Origin: Toxorhynchites rutilus septentrionalis
Lineage: Eukaryota > Arthropoda > Insecta > Diptera > Culicidae
DNA length: 64,000 bases
Assembly (NCBI RefSeq): GCF_029784135.1
Contig: NC_073746.1
Location: 300,335,614-300,399,613 of the forward strand
Reading direction: 5' to 3'
The position numbers and the translations under genes are program-made. Below are positions 34,548 to 45,748 of the stretch, in pieces (position 1 is the first letter of the stretch; each line of letters starts with the position of its first letter). The notes below the pieces were generated by a model, which did no database searches, was not told the DNA's origin, and worked only from the letters and a program-made list of their open reading frames with translations.

Positions 34548-35007
34548 GGCCCTGATAAGCGCCGTGTTTTATGGAATGGTTCCAATTTAGAAAATTTAGT
34601 ACTCGTGTTTTGAAAAAAAAACTATTCCGAACGCTCTCGATGCCGCCTTGTTCTGGATTTGCCACCAGAGCAGATTGTATAAAGAACAAACTTTTTTCTT
34701 CTGCTACCAGCTGCCGTTTTGCGATTGCGTTTGCCACTCGCCTCTCGCTGCAACTGCCTGTTGTATTGATGTCCACCGAACCGAATGTGTTCTGTTCCGA
34801 ATGCGGGTTTTCTTATCGTCGCGAGCAGCTTTGCCAGCCAACTCGATCACTTCGGCGGCCGAAACTTTATAACGCCGGCTAGGTGGACTGGTGCACTGAT
34901 ACTAACGCGCTCGGCCTAGCTACCCTTGCGGGGAACTCCAGATCAACACGGTTCGAGCGGGATTTTGCCTTTCCCTTCACTTTTCCTCCTTTACCATGTC
35001 CAGACAT
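34548..35007 (-). pseudogene. Histone H2A fragment 2, with start codon, frameshifted
   Basis: From ATG at 35007 the minus strand encodes MSGHGKGGKVKGKAKSRSNR, the H2A N-terminal tail almost unchanged, then LEFP. Two frameshifts later come AERVS.. and APVHLAGVIKF, then AAEVIELAGKAARDDKKTRI. These are successive parts of the H2A fold in the correct order. The C-terminal third of H2A is not recognisable. GGCGCTTATCAGGGCC at 34563-34548 is a decayed histone stem-loop. It is the better preserved of two tandem copies inside hairpin-ended copy e. Confidence 0.75.
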
Positions 35008-35960
35008 GGCTGCTTGGGTTGGTTTGTCGATGTGTTGTGATGCGAACCGATGTGGTGTACGGTTTGAATGAGAATGATCGTTACGGAATGAAGGAAGGTA
35101 TTGTATTATAGAGACTTTAAACTTTTGCAGTTCATTCGTCTCTAGCCTTGAGAAAGGCCCTTTGAAAACTCTACTCTACTCTACTCCAGCGCTACCACCT
35201 CCGCCCTCTTGCCTTGAGAAAGGCACTCGATCCCTCGCCGTCCAGCTCGTCCAGCAACGATGTTGTCCAGTCGGTGTCCACACAAAGAATGATCGTTACG
35301 GCAGCGGAGCGGAGATTTTTAAGCTGACTGGCTGGCTCGAGAATTACGCATGTGTGAGACTGCGACCAAAGTTTCGTTCATTTTTTCTCTTTTTCCTTTC
35401 CAATCGTGCTTCATTCTATTTCGCTGCTGCTCTGGTTGCCCGTTTTGGTCGGTACGATTTGAGGAGCACAAAATGGACCAATCAAAAATGGGCACATAAT
35501 GCATTTAGACAATGCTTGATATTTCACAATTATTCAATTATTTATCTCAAGGAAAATGAAATGTTATTCGTTATGATAGACGCGTAGATATATTTCCTAT
35601 CAATTGATGCAAAAACCTTTGCGATCTATTGAGAAATGCTCGAGTTATAAGCGTTCCAAATCTTGCATTTTTTCCTACTTGTTCAGTGCCTAGATTTCCA
35701 TTTCACCCCCTATATCTTCCGGTTAGACGTAGTCCTACGTCAAAAAAACTACAACTTGACGTTGTACAGAACCTTATGGACGGGGTAAAGAGGAAGGTGC
35801 GAGCATACGGGCTTGGGCTCGAAGTATGAATAAAAAGAAAATGCCAAAAGTTGTTTAATAGTTTTTATTTTACTGTCTAAAATTTTCAAAAGGATCGGTC
35901 TACTGGGCGAATTTCTACAGCGTTTTTTCTGTGATGCAATTTGATGTGACACACCCTTTA

Positions 35961-37189
35961 GCAGTCTTGCTAATGGTCAATATCGTATGACTGTTCATGA
36001 AGACATATGAGCTGTGTCATTAATGAACATCATAAAATGAACATTCAATCGACCGTCGAACTAAAACTGTCATATGACATCTTGACTTTCTCTCGTTTTA
36101 TTCATTAGATGTTCATCGTTCTGGGGAACGCTCACCGCTAAAAACGTTTATTCAACACAATCGGAATTGATAGGGAAGAGTTTGCCGGGTGCTTTGATAT
36201 GAGCAACAGGGTTACCATATCTACAAAATAATCTGTATTTCTGCAGATTTTTCTCAACTTTTCAAAACCAAAAATCGGTAAACACAGAATACAGATTTTT
36301 CGCGTTTCATACAGATTTTACAGATTTTTTAGAATAACGTTCTAGTAATAGTAACGACTTGATGTTAATATTTTTCCAATTTCAACTATATTATTCATAT
36401 AGCCTTCGAATCTGTTTAAATGTGAATCATCTGTATAAGATATTTATATAATAACGTGATGTCCTACATTCTGATGCAAAAGGCTAGGTTATTTTCTTAC
36501 TAAAGCACAGAAAATGTAACATACTGTCGCGAAAATCAATTTGTTTTGAAAATTTTTTGAATATCTGAAAAACCATCCAATCGAGACATTTCTACGCAGG
36601 ATTACGTTTTCTAGAACATACGGGAAGCACATAAAAAAAGACCAATTTTGAGGGCTTTATGATGTTTTGAGTGATGATTTGATGATGTTTTTGCACTGTT
36701 CGATCTGGAAACTCCATCACGATCTATTGCAATGCTGTTATAAAAATTCCTATAGTTAATATGTCAAAATAGTGTTAAAAATAGAGTTTCTAATTTCCCA
36801 TATATTTGTGTAGATCGCAAGGCGTTTCCCTAACACGGACTAGAAAATCATTCTAGATCGTATTAGAAAAAAAAACACATCGCGGTCTAGACAATTGCAG
36901 TTATTCTTCGCATAGCCCAAAGCAAAAAGAAGGGGTTTAACTCTATTAAGGAAATAATGAAGCTCAAACCGTTTACTGAATGCTGAATCCACCCGCAACA
37001 AAATTACTCTCACTGTAATCCGTCGTAAAACATAACCTAGAAAGATTCAACTACGGCAACTACATTCAAACGACTTGGTGACCAATCCTATCTTACTGTT
37101 TTTTTAACTACATTTTGCTATTGACTGTTGAATTGAGCCCGAAAAACTGAAACACCAGGATACATACTTAATTCGGAGACCAGAACACT
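35961..37189. other. AT-rich DNA, no gene recognised
   Basis: No open frame of note, no terminal repeats and no family shared with the rest of the window, except CAGATTT-rich stretches near 36230-36330. Confidence 0.4.
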
Positions 37190-37689
37190 CTATCTTACAT
37201 TCTTGAGCAATATATGCCAAGAATAATACATCAAATCTGTTGTAGCAGGACCAGACTTTGGATTTTTTGGAAAGCTGTGTGGGAACTGTGTGTTGCTTTC
37301 AGTGTTGAAGCCGTAGAAACAGAAAATCATTTTTTACCATTTTTTTTCCAAAAATGGCTTTTTTTATAAACTTTTGAACTACTGAACCGATTCAGATGAT
37401 CGACACATCAAATTGAAACCAATTGGTTAGCCGTTTTTGAAAAGATACTACAATTGAATTTTGTTTTCGTAATTATTGATTGTATTTGTTTTTAAACGGT
37501 TTTATTTAGCTTGCCATGTAATCTGTTTGTATGTTTGTATGTTTGTAACGTGTAACGTGTTTGTCTGTAGTCTGAAATTTTGAACACACCTTTATCTCTG
37601 TAGTCATTATAAAACTGCCTATTTCATGATCTTGAAATTCCAAGATGGCGGACGCTACAAAATGGCGAATTACGTATTTTTCCAAAACC

Positions 37690-38060
37690 TCATCAATATG
37701 GGTTTTCCAAAACCCCATCAATATGGGTATCAAATGAAAGGGCTTAACTAGTAGAACACAATTATTTATGAAAAAATTAAATCCAAGATGGCTGCCACTA
37801 CAAAATGGCGGACTACATATTATGTCAAAACCCCGTTGATATGCGTATCAAACGAAAGGGCTTGACTAGTAGAAAACCGTTATTCATGTAAAATGCAAAT
37901 CCAAGATGCCTGCCACTACAAAATGGCGGACTACATATTTTCTCAAAACCCTAGTATTATGGGTATCAAATGAAAAGGGCTTGAATAGGAGATCACAGTA
38001 GATCATGAAAAATCCAAATTCAAGATGGCCGCAATCACAAAATAGCCAATTACTTTATCA
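37690..38060 (+). repeat. Tandem array, ~117-bp period
   Basis: TATCAAATGAAAGGGC-type motifs at 37728, 37846 and 37963, each followed by an AATCCAAGATGGCTGC..AAAATGGCGGACTA segment, give about three units. Units differ by point changes. Confidence 0.85.
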
Positions 38061-38419
38061 AACGGTTTTATTTAGCTTGAACTGTTTGTATGTCTGTAGG
38101 GTTGTCCCAAATTAATAGAAATTTGATCAATAGGAACTGACCGAATTTATAAAATACCTTTATCTCTGCTGTCATTTTAAAACTGCTGATCTTGAAAAAT
38201 CCAATTTGGCCGCCGCTACAAAATAGCTGATTCCATATCATCTCAAAAAAAAAGGTTGATTGAGATATGTGAATCAAACGAACGAACTTGACTTGGAGAA
38301 TACACTATGTATTTTCTGCAATCCACTCAATATCGGTATCAAATGAAATGATTTGACTGATAGAATACAGTACAATGGTTTTATTGTAGAGAAATATTCT
38401 AATGAAACAGATAATGTAC

Positions 38420-38805
38420 TAAAAACTAGAAAATAAAATAAGTAAAGAAAACTTTTTAAGTTAAACGGTTTAATTGTGATTAAACATAATAATGTACTAA
38501 AAGCTAGAAAATTATTAGGCAAGTAGCAGTTAGCAGTTATCACACCTCTACTTCATTAGTCTAGGGCATTTGTAAGACTAAAATAAAATCGTGGGGCACG
38601 TTGGATTTCCATTATCCACAATTAGCGACTTCATCATATGTCCCACGATTTTATTAATGCCCTAGACCAATGAACGAGAGGTGTGATAACTGCTAACTGC
38701 TACTTGCCTAATTATTTTCTAGCTTTTAGTACATTATTATGTTTAATCATAATTAAACCGTTTAACTTAAAAGGTTTTTTTACTTATTTTATTTTTAGTT
38801 TACAT
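38420..38805. repeat. Large palindrome with ~150-bp arms
   Basis: The arms 38420-38577 and about 38655-38805 are near-perfect inverted copies (shared blocks TTAGGCAAGTAGCAGTTAGC, CTAGAAAATTATTAGG and their complements). The short spacer is itself inverted (AAAATCGTGGGGCAC versus TGTCCCACGATTTT). RNA or single-stranded DNA from here would fold into one long hairpin. Confidence 0.9.
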
Positions 38806-39215
38806 GGTCTCGGGACCAAGCGCCCTACATTTTTTTATGGTTTTTCTTGAAAGCTGAGGATTTTTTACATAACATATCCAAAAATCAGAGATGTGTTCTT
38901 TTTTGTTTTTGAGTAATGCTTTTCAAAGTTAACCGGTGGTCTAAAAAATCCTTTCCCCCTTTTTCAAAAATGACTTTTTTCAAAAATTCATAATTGACTT
39001 CAATTTCATATATCGATCATCTGAATCGGTTCAGTAGTTCAAAAGTTTCTAAAAGAGTTTCTAAAAAAAAGCCATTTTGGAAAAAAAGAATGATTTTAGG
39101 ACCACCCTAAAATCGAAATGGCCACCCTAACGAAAAAATAAAAAAATGCGGATCTAACATTTTGCGATAAGGGACAAATCTACCTCTTTTTCTCGAAAAT
39201 CTGAGAACCACTACC

Positions 39216-39706
39216 GTTATGAATCATATTTCGGACCCTCTGTAATAAATACTTGAAATGCTTAGTGCCCTGATGATATAACTATGAAATTAACAATACA
39301 ATTGATTCTTTAGAGCAGGGGTTTTCAGAATTTTTTTTTATGGCAGAGCACTTTTCATAGCAAAAACATATAACGAAGCACCGACATTTTTTCATCAATA
39401 AAACAAACTTTTTCTGTATTGACATTACTCAATTGAGAACAACTCTATTTTGGTTACGCGTATCAGTTACACGACATCTAACCCGGAGAAAACTAAATAA
39501 ATCACTATATTTCCAGTGAAATTGAATTGAAGATTATTTTTTTCAAGGTGGGTTTTCAAGTGGAAGCAATTGCTATAACTTCGCGGAGCACAAATTTCCC
39601 GCGGAGCACCATTTGAAAACCCCTGCTTTAGAGTAACCTTTTAGTCATATCATCAGGCATTTCAAGTTATTATTACAAAGTGTCCGAAATATGATTCGAA
39701 ACGGTA
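39216..39706. repeat. Inverted-repeat element split by a hAT MITE
   Basis: The left arm GAATCATATTTCGGACCCTC..CTTGAAATGC and right arm GCATTTCAAG..GTCCGAAATATGATTC are inverted copies on both sides of the MITE at 39316-39625. Arms are about 80 bp. Confidence 0.8.
39316..39625. mobile_element. hAT-type MITE, 310 bp
   Basis: Terminal repeats CAGGGGTTTTCA on both sides with an exact 8-bp target duplication CTTTAGAG (39308-39315 and 39626-39633), the hallmark of the hAT superfamily. No ORF. Confidence 0.93.
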
Positions 39707-39709
39707 TAT

Positions 39710-40193
39710 CGGTTTGGCATGAAATGGCTGTATATATATTAGGGTGCCAATGAATGTATGGGAAAAAATCGACTCTAAAATTTCAAAAAGTTACCCTATA
39801 CGAAATGTTCACCACCTCGAAAACACCCTATGCACAATATCAGCTCAATCAGACATAAGGGAGAGTGGCGCAAAGCAGTCAAAGTTTGAGTTTTTTGAAA
39901 ATCGAAAAAACACTCAAGGGGGGAGTAAAGGAAATCGGAGTTTTCGAAAAAAAAGTTTGATGACTGTAACTAGAATTCAATTAATAGAACCTTACATACT
40001 TCTTGCTCACATGATAAATACAAACCAGGATCCGAAAAACACAAAATACCACCGAGAAACAATCCATTTTCTTCAGAAATCGGTCGAATCGACACACGAA
40101 ACAGCCGAAACGAGGAACTGGACCTGAATTTTGTCGCGTCGTTTTAGTTGTTAAGTATGCTTCAAACGCATTTTTCAACGAATGACTCTTTTT
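39710..40193. other. Non-coding repeat-like DNA
   Basis: An open frame at 39744-40127 has no recognisable domain and low-complexity flanks. Nothing else was identified. Confidence 0.35.
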
Positions 40194-40400
40194 GACGTAG
40201 AACTACGACTTTCAGGAAGGGTGTCAAATCAGAAAACAGGTCACGTTTTTATGAAATAAAGTTAACGTTAATAACTATTTTCACTGCGAACGGATTCTGA
40301 TGATTTGCATACCAAACGAATTGGAAATTCTCTAAGATTTGTTTGATATGCTATACATTTACCATTTCATGATTTTTTGTATCACGGTTGTCTATCGGAT
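40194..40400 (+). mobile_element. HINE-like 5' remnant, copy f
   Basis: GACGTAGAACTACGAC after TTTTT, followed by ~190 bp closely matching the start of copies a and g (AAGGGTGTCAAATCAGAAAA, GTTAACGTTAATAACTATTTT). Homology then stops. The next 300 bp lead to copy g without a 3' hairpin. Confidence 0.7.
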
Positions 40401-40722
40401 GGTCGCTGTTGAATAAAAAAAATCATAGCCTAACTCTTGACCTAAAAATGTATTAATCTTGAAAATGGATCCTTTTTCTATTAATCGCGATTACTGTGAT
40501 AACTATTCGATGTATTCATATTTTGATTTTTAATTATTCGATACCAAATTACTCGATTATAATTGCAGATATTCGATTATTTGAATTAATCGAACGATTA
40601 ACCGACGTCTCTAACTTCTCGTTTGGTGGTCATTGGAGCAACATTGTTGCTGGCGAACATCGAGCGAGAATGGATTCTTTTGCTGTCGGGAAAGACAAGA
40701 GAAGGAGGAGTATGGAGTTTTT

Positions 40723-42154
40723 GACGTAGAACTACGTCTTACATTAAGGGTGTCAAGTCAGAAAACAGGTCACTTTTTATGAAATAAAGTTAACGTTAAT
40801 AACTAGTTTTGCTGTGAACGGATTTTCACGTTTTACATACCAAACGAATCGGAAATTCTCTAAGATTTGTTTGATATGCTATACATTACTATCCCATAGT
40901 CTGTATATGGTTTAAATTGATGAAAATTGGAAGCAATCTCATTTCCCCATACATTTGTTCTGTTCATTTGTGTGATTTCCCGAACAGAGCTGTCAATAAC
41001 GAGCAACGAATGGGGAAATCGTAAGATTTAAAGTCTCCGTGAACAAAGGAAAAGAAAAAGAACGAAGGGGAATATTTGCCTACAGTATAAACAGTGGATC
41101 TCGCTGAGGCAAACGTTCATTCTTCGTAAGGACACCGACTGGACAACACCGTTGCTGGGCGAGCTGGACGGCGAGGGATCGAGTGGCTTTCTTAAAGCAA
41201 TTGGGGTGGACGCGACCAAGTCACTTACTCGCTGATGTCTCTGGCATTGCAATCATTGCATCAAACTGATGCCATTGCATTAATGTTGTGAGCTACGCAA
41301 TTGTGTGGGGAATCATCAAAGGTAGGCTATCGTCGCAAAACTCTTTCCACCAAGGCTAACAGCTAAGCTAAAACAGCTTACAGCTAATCTAAACAGGCAA
41401 TATTAATAGAAAAGGCTGTTGAGAAGAGCGTAAAACGGAGATAAGAGTGTGTATATTTAGATGATGTGGAATAATGGTACTGGTGCAACAAGTATATAAT
41501 CGACTGCAGCCGAGTCTATGTCAATTGCGAAAAAGGCCACCGGAATAGCGTTGGAGGTAAATTTTCAATGCATTGACATGAAGCAAATTGTGACATACGA
41601 TAGGACTAGGGTATTGTTCTGCGAGGGCGGGAATGAATCCTGGCGATTGGTTTACGTTGTACGAACGATGCCTAGAGGTGCAATTCCACTGAGACAATAA
41701 TAAATAACATGTAGCATGATATTTGATACTTGCATGTGTTGTCATTGTTGTTGTTTCCTCGTGGTGCCAAAGATATATTGATATAGTTATGAGATGTGGA
41801 ATAGTGGTGCTGGTGCAACATGTATATAATCGACTGTAGTCGAGTCTATGTCAATTGCGAAAAAGGCCACCGGAATAGCGTACGGCGTGAATTTTTCAAT
41901 GCATTGACATGAAATTAATTGCGACATATATTGATATGTTCTGCGAGGGCGGGAATGAATCGTCAAACACTTATCAACAACTGATTCTACAATTTAAAAT
42001 GCCATTTCAGGACAATCAAACCATTAGACTAAACAGTTATTTCTAAAATTTCACAGCATTACAAAATAATATCCGAAGTTATAAACAAGCGACTTGAATA
42101 AAATAACAGCGTAGTTCTACGTCAACAATGCGGTTGTGTCTTGGACACAACCTC
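40723..42154 (+). mobile_element. HINE-like hairpin-ended element, copy g
   Basis: Starts GACGTAGAACTACGTC after a T-tract and ends with GTAGTTCTACGTCAA (inverted 5' motif), a perfect hairpin GGTTGTGTC-TTG-GACACAACC at 42132-42152, then TC. The centre carries two direct copies of a ~330-bp unit (landmarks TATATAATCGACTG at 41492 and 41822) instead of the 95-bp array. No ORF. It represents a subfamily distinct from copies b, h and i but with the same ends. Confidence 0.78.
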
Positions 42155-43260
42155 TTATAATTTTTCAACTACAGATGATATAGATTTCTTCGAACAATTA
42201 AATTATTATGAATGGGTTGAAGCACTGGATTGGATTATTTTTACTCAAAGTTTTGTCACTTTCTTATTTTGCTTGAGCAGTGGTCTTATAGTTCTGTCCG
42301 ACGCTGTATATCGTCGGTGCGGTCATTCTTTCGGGATTTAAGTTTTTCGATTCCGTGATAATATAAACACTTCACTTACTGAATTCTCATACTTCCCACT
42401 TCCCACTAACAAATGTTGCCTCGACAAACTTTTTGCACTTTTGGTGAAACGGGCCCGCATGTTAAATCCATCCGCTAAAAACCCTTCCAGTGCCACATTG
42501 AATGGTCAATATGAGTGTCCATACGATACGGACACTAGACCGTACACCGCTCATCGTTGCCCGAATAAGTATAGTCAATTTTCGAAGAAACCCGTTCTCT
42601 TCAAGGATTGTCCACAGCAGGAAAAAGGGAACCCAAATTCGCCGGAGCCGTACGCCATTCAAATGTTTTGACGTAGACCAATCTAAAATGACTCTCAGAG
42701 GATGTTCTTTTCATTAAAACAGAAGAAGGCTGTTCATTGTTTTTTATTATCGTTAATTTTATAATATTGATGTTATAAAATTGTAGCAGAAAGGGAACAG
42801 TTGGTTATAAGTATTTTTTTTTTTCAAATCCGTTATTTACCATATGCTCAGATTTCCTCTCGAAAGCTAGCAGTTTATACGTAAAATAGATGGTACACCA
42901 GCGCAATGTGTAGAATAAAAATTCAGGATAGGTTGAGGATGAAAAGTGGATTTATTTTGGGAACGCCATGCATAAACAATCGTGAATGGATGCAGGCCAT
43001 AACTACTTGTTCGCATGTTGGATTTATCCAGTTTCTGTGCAGCGTTTTGATTCGTTCGAAGATATGAAGAACGACTAGGTGAACGGTTCGTTGCATATTG
43101 TATCCACAAATTGCCCGATGAAACACGGAAGAAATGTGTAACCAGTATTGGAATACACTTTGAATATTTTTTTATCATTATAGCGTTTTCGATCAAAAAT
43201 TTCACACTTAAAAACATTATTTTGCTGTTATTTATTTGTTTCATTCAGTTGTGAGTTACA
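42155..43260. other. Unassigned DNA
   Basis: A 76-codon open frame (42441-42671) with several cysteines and a 67-codon frame (42141-42341) with a hydrophobic stretch are present. The second begins inside the 3' hairpin of copy g. Neither is recognisable. No terminal repeats were seen. Confidence 0.3.
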
Positions 43261-43271
43261 GGGTGTAAACA

Positions 43272-43394
43272 ATGGAGGCCAACAAAGAGAAAATTCGGTA
43301 CATTTTACACTTTTTCTCCTATAAAGGCGAAAATGCAAGCTAGGCCGCTAAAATTGTGAATGGTGTTAATGGCGCTGTAACTGTAATAGTACAA
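43272..43394 (+). pseudogene. Mariner (DD34D) transposase N-terminal fragment
   Basis: ATG at 43272 opens MEANKEKIRYILHFFSYKGE.. followed by a stop and AAKIVNGVNGA, the first helix-turn-helix of classical mariner transposases. It ends at the TA where the large TIR element begins, and the C-terminal part resumes at 53759. The middle of the gene is missing. Confidence 0.7.
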
Positions 43395-43620
43395 TACCAT
43401 CGATGGGGGTGAAAACGGGTCAAAAATAGTAGTTTTCAAACTTTTTGTTGAAAAACTATCGCGAATTAGAGTAAAACAGAATACTGATTACGTAGAAATA
43501 ATTTCGAAAGATGAACACTCGCAAGCAGAGATGCCAATCTTCCTGATTTTTCAGGATTTCCCAGACTTTTTAGCACGCTCCCCGATATCCTGACGAACTT
43601 TCAATTTATCCTGATTTTTT

Positions 43621-44993
43621 GACGTATGACTACGTCTAACCGGAGTATATGGGGGGTAAAATGAAAACCTAAACACAGCACAAGCAGGAAAAAATGAAAG
43701 ATTCCGAATGCTTATAACTCAAACATTTCTTACTGGATCGACAAGATATTAGTATTAATTGATAGGGAATATTTCTACGCTTCTATCGCAATTAATAAAA
43801 TGTTATTTTTCATTAGATAAACAATTGAATAACTGTAAAATGTTATCTAAACGTTATCTAAACGCCCTAACTGCCTCGTTTTGATTGGCCCGATTTACAG
43901 CTTCCCTAACACAGTCATCAAAACGAAGCAGCCTAGGGGAATTCAACATTGCAAATACATGAAAGTATGGGGACTTTTGTTCTATCCGAAATGTGTTCCC
44001 TAACACAGACTTCAAAACAAAGCAGCGTTGGAGAAATCGGTTTTGCAAACACGTGAAAGTATAGGGAGCTTTCGATCCCACCGAAATGTTTCCCTAACAG
44101 AGATTTCTAAACCTTGGTGCCTGAAGGAAATCGGCATTGCAAATTCGAGCAATTCGGGGGTATTTTGGTCCCGACTGAAATGTGTTTCCCTAACACAGAC
44201 TTCTAATCCATGGAGCGTGGAAAAACTGGCATTGCAAATTCATTCAAGTCGGGGGTATTCTTGTTCCGACTGAAATGACTTCTAATCCACGAAGCGTGGG
44301 GAAATTGGCATTTCAAATACATGCAAGTCGGGGGTATTTTTCTTCCGACTGAAATGTTTCCCTAACACAGACTTCTAATCCATGGAGCGTGGGAAAATTG
44401 GCATTGCAAATAGGTGCGAGTCAGGAGCATTTTTGTTCCGACTGAAATGTGTTTTCCTAACACAGACTTCAAAACCAAAGTGTCTGGGGAAATCGCCTTT
44501 GCAATTAAATGGAAACTGTGAGTACTTTTGTACTCGCTTGCTTCTGTGCAGACTAGAATATGTTTCCCTAAAACGGTCTTCTAAACTTAGGAATCTGGGA
44601 AAATCAAGCATACAATGGAGGCGAATGAACTTTCAAATTTCAAGCAAATTCGCGTTTCGAGAAGTACGTACACTTGAGAGATGCAAACTTTAGAAGGAAA
44701 TGTAAAATAAAATAATCGTTTGATAATTTTCCCGTTCACATATTTTGTCCTATGCATCATACCAAACGTAAAAGGACTGTCATTAAATTTACTTGTAACG
44801 AAGAGCATAATCTATGAACTAACCTTACATGGCAATTGTTAAATCCTTTTACTCACAAAGCAAATATATTGAATTCAATTAAATTCGGAAATTGTTGCAT
44901 TCAATCAAGAAATTAATCAATACCATCAAAGAATTGCTAAGCTAAGCTAGTCCCACGTCAACCTTGCGGTTATATCATAGACATAACCCACTC
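43621..44993 (+). mobile_element. HINE-like hairpin-ended element, copy h
   Basis: Begins GACGTATGACTACGTC after a T-tract, continues CTAACCGGAGTATATGGG as in copies e and i, carries a long 95-bp array, and ends with GTCCCACGTCAA, hairpin GGTTATATC-ATA-GACATAACC (44968-44988, one mismatch) and CACTC before a T-rich tract. No ORF. Confidence 0.78.
43901..44660 (+). repeat. ~95-bp minisatellite array in copy h
   Basis: About seven diverged units, each opening TTCCCTAACACAGAC (near 43901, 43997, 44090, 44188, 44358, 44454 and 44567) and containing GGCATTGCAAATACATG-like and TTTGTTCCGACTGAAATG-like blocks. One unit (near 44275) lacks its start. Confidence 0.92.
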
Positions 44994-45410
44994 ATTTTTT
45001 TTTTAAAATGATTCTGATTTTCCCTAATTTTTGTACTCTTTACATTATTTTGTTTAAAAATCAATTTCTCAATAATTTCAAGACAATTTAACAACACGTA
45101 AGTATCTTGAATGATTATTTGAGTTACGAAAATAGAGTCAATCCACCTGGAAGTGCAATGGAAATGTTAATATACAGTCTTTCCATGTCAAACCGATATA
45201 GTGGTTCTCAGATTTTCGTGAAAAGTGGTAGTTTTGTTCTTTATCGCAAAACATTAGATCCGTATTTTTTTATCAATAGGGTAGGGTGATCATTTCCATA
45301 TTAGGGCTACCCAAAAAAACATCTTTTTCCATTTTTTTACAAAAATGACCTTTAAACTTTTGAACTAATGTACCGTTCGAATGATCTATATATCAAATTA
45401 AATAGGTGAT

Positions 45411-45722
45411 TGTTGATGACCCACTATGCAAAGCGTTTGTATGCCCATGCAGCAAAATAATTTCGCCCGATTTCAGGGATAAAAAATCAGCGTATCTGGC
45501 AGCTCTGCATTTTCGCCGCTGATTTATATTTACATATTGTAATAAATTGACAGACAGTTCACACAAAACATTCAATCGGACAGGACGTTTTTATTGATAG
45601 TGAAGAAAGCGAAAATTGAGGATAGAGGAGAAAGTAAAGTTGAAAGTGAATTAGAAAGAAAGTGAAGTTATCGGAGAAAAACAAAAAAGGACAACACAAC
45701 GTAGGAAGGTACGGATTCAACA
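45411..45722 (+). repeat. 5' LTR of the BEL element
   Basis: Starts TGTTGATGAC and ends ..GATTCAACA. A poly-A signal AATAAA lies at 45541. It differs from the 3' LTR by A/G in GGCRGCTCTGC/GGCAACTCTGC and T/G in AAGTGAAG/AAGGGAAG. Confidence 0.95.
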
Positions 45723-45730
45723 TATAAAAG

Positions 45731-45748
45731 TGGTGCCGTGACCAGGAT
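45731..45748 (+). promoter_or_regulatory. Primer-binding site of the BEL element
   Basis: TGGTGCCGTGACCAGGAT lies 8 nt after the 5' LTR and starts TGG, as sites complementary to tRNA 3' ends do. The priming tRNA was not identified. Confidence 0.65.

Larger units (their letters stand above)
33067..35741 (-). mobile_element. HINE-like hairpin-ended element, copy e, with captured histone sequence
   Basis: On the minus strand it begins GACGTAGGACTACGTC (35741-35726) and ends with GTCCTACGTCA, hairpin GGTTATGTC-ACC-GACATTACC and CCACCCGTC at 33067. Its limits are certain because it sits in an A-run of a transposase gene. The 5' ~350 bp match copies h and i. The centre lacks the 95-bp array and instead holds two tandem, diverged segments with histone H2A sequence. 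A ~65-bp stretch (around 35221-35290) is shared with copy g. It encodes no replicase or helicase. Confidence 0.8.
32134..35829 (+). pseudogene. DD37E mariner transposase, complete but split by insertion
   Basis: Cut-and-paste transposase. It starts at MSSNEKERREL (32134), with two helix-turn-helix modules (DIGKMLGIVQSTVSRVLK and SVRDVANKLNMSSSFVQ), a GRPR-like hinge region, and catalytic D (LMDDETYVKADF), D (FWPDLASCHYS) and E (LRPIEKYW) with 37 residues between the last two. The frame is open to 33066, where an inserted hairpin-ended element breaks it in an A-run after WISVQK. The remaining ~28 codons resume at 35742 and end in GLGLEV and a stop at 35829. The uninterrupted part shows no frameshift, so the insertion is the main lesion. 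In the present state the protein would end with a foreign tail at 33093. Confidence 0.92.
31982..35958 (+). mobile_element. DD37E mariner (ITmD37E-type) split by a hairpin-ended element
   Basis: Terminal repeats start AAGGGTGTGTCACATCAAAT on both sides (about 50 bp, one visible mismatch), flanked by TA at 31980-31981 and 35959-35960. Without the 2675-bp insertion at 33067-35741 the element would be about 1.3 kb, normal for the family. The near-perfect TIRs suggest it was young when it was hit. Confidence 0.93.
37497..38812. repeat. Repeat Z inserted in element Y
   Basis: Starts with AAACGGTTTTATTTAGCTTG, a motif that recurs at 38054 and is inverted near the right end (AACCGTTTAACTTAAAAGG). 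It contains the ~117-bp tandem array and ends in a large palindrome. A partial copy is at 30430-31189. No coding potential. Confidence 0.6.
37190..39235. repeat. Long-inverted-repeat element Y, copy split by repeat Z
   Basis: The left arm (about 37230-37496: CCAAAAATGGCTTTTTT, TTTTGAACTACTGAACC..GATTCAGATGATCGACA, GTAATTATTGATTGTATTTG) is mirrored by the right arm (about 38813-39130). The same arms flank the BEL insertion site at 45406/52355. No coding capacity. It was interrupted by repeat Z at 37497. Confidence 0.65.

Noticed and set aside
39744..40127. 127-codon ORF as a gene
   Set aside because: No domain, low-complexity context and repeat-like flanks. Nothing supports coding.
42141..42341. 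Small membrane-protein-like ORF
   Set aside because: Its start lies inside the 3' hairpin of a transposable element and no homologue is recognised.
43901..44660. CRISPR-like array
   Set aside because: Units are diverged, contiguous ~95-bp tandem copies without constant repeats and unique spacers. They form a minisatellite inside a transposable element.
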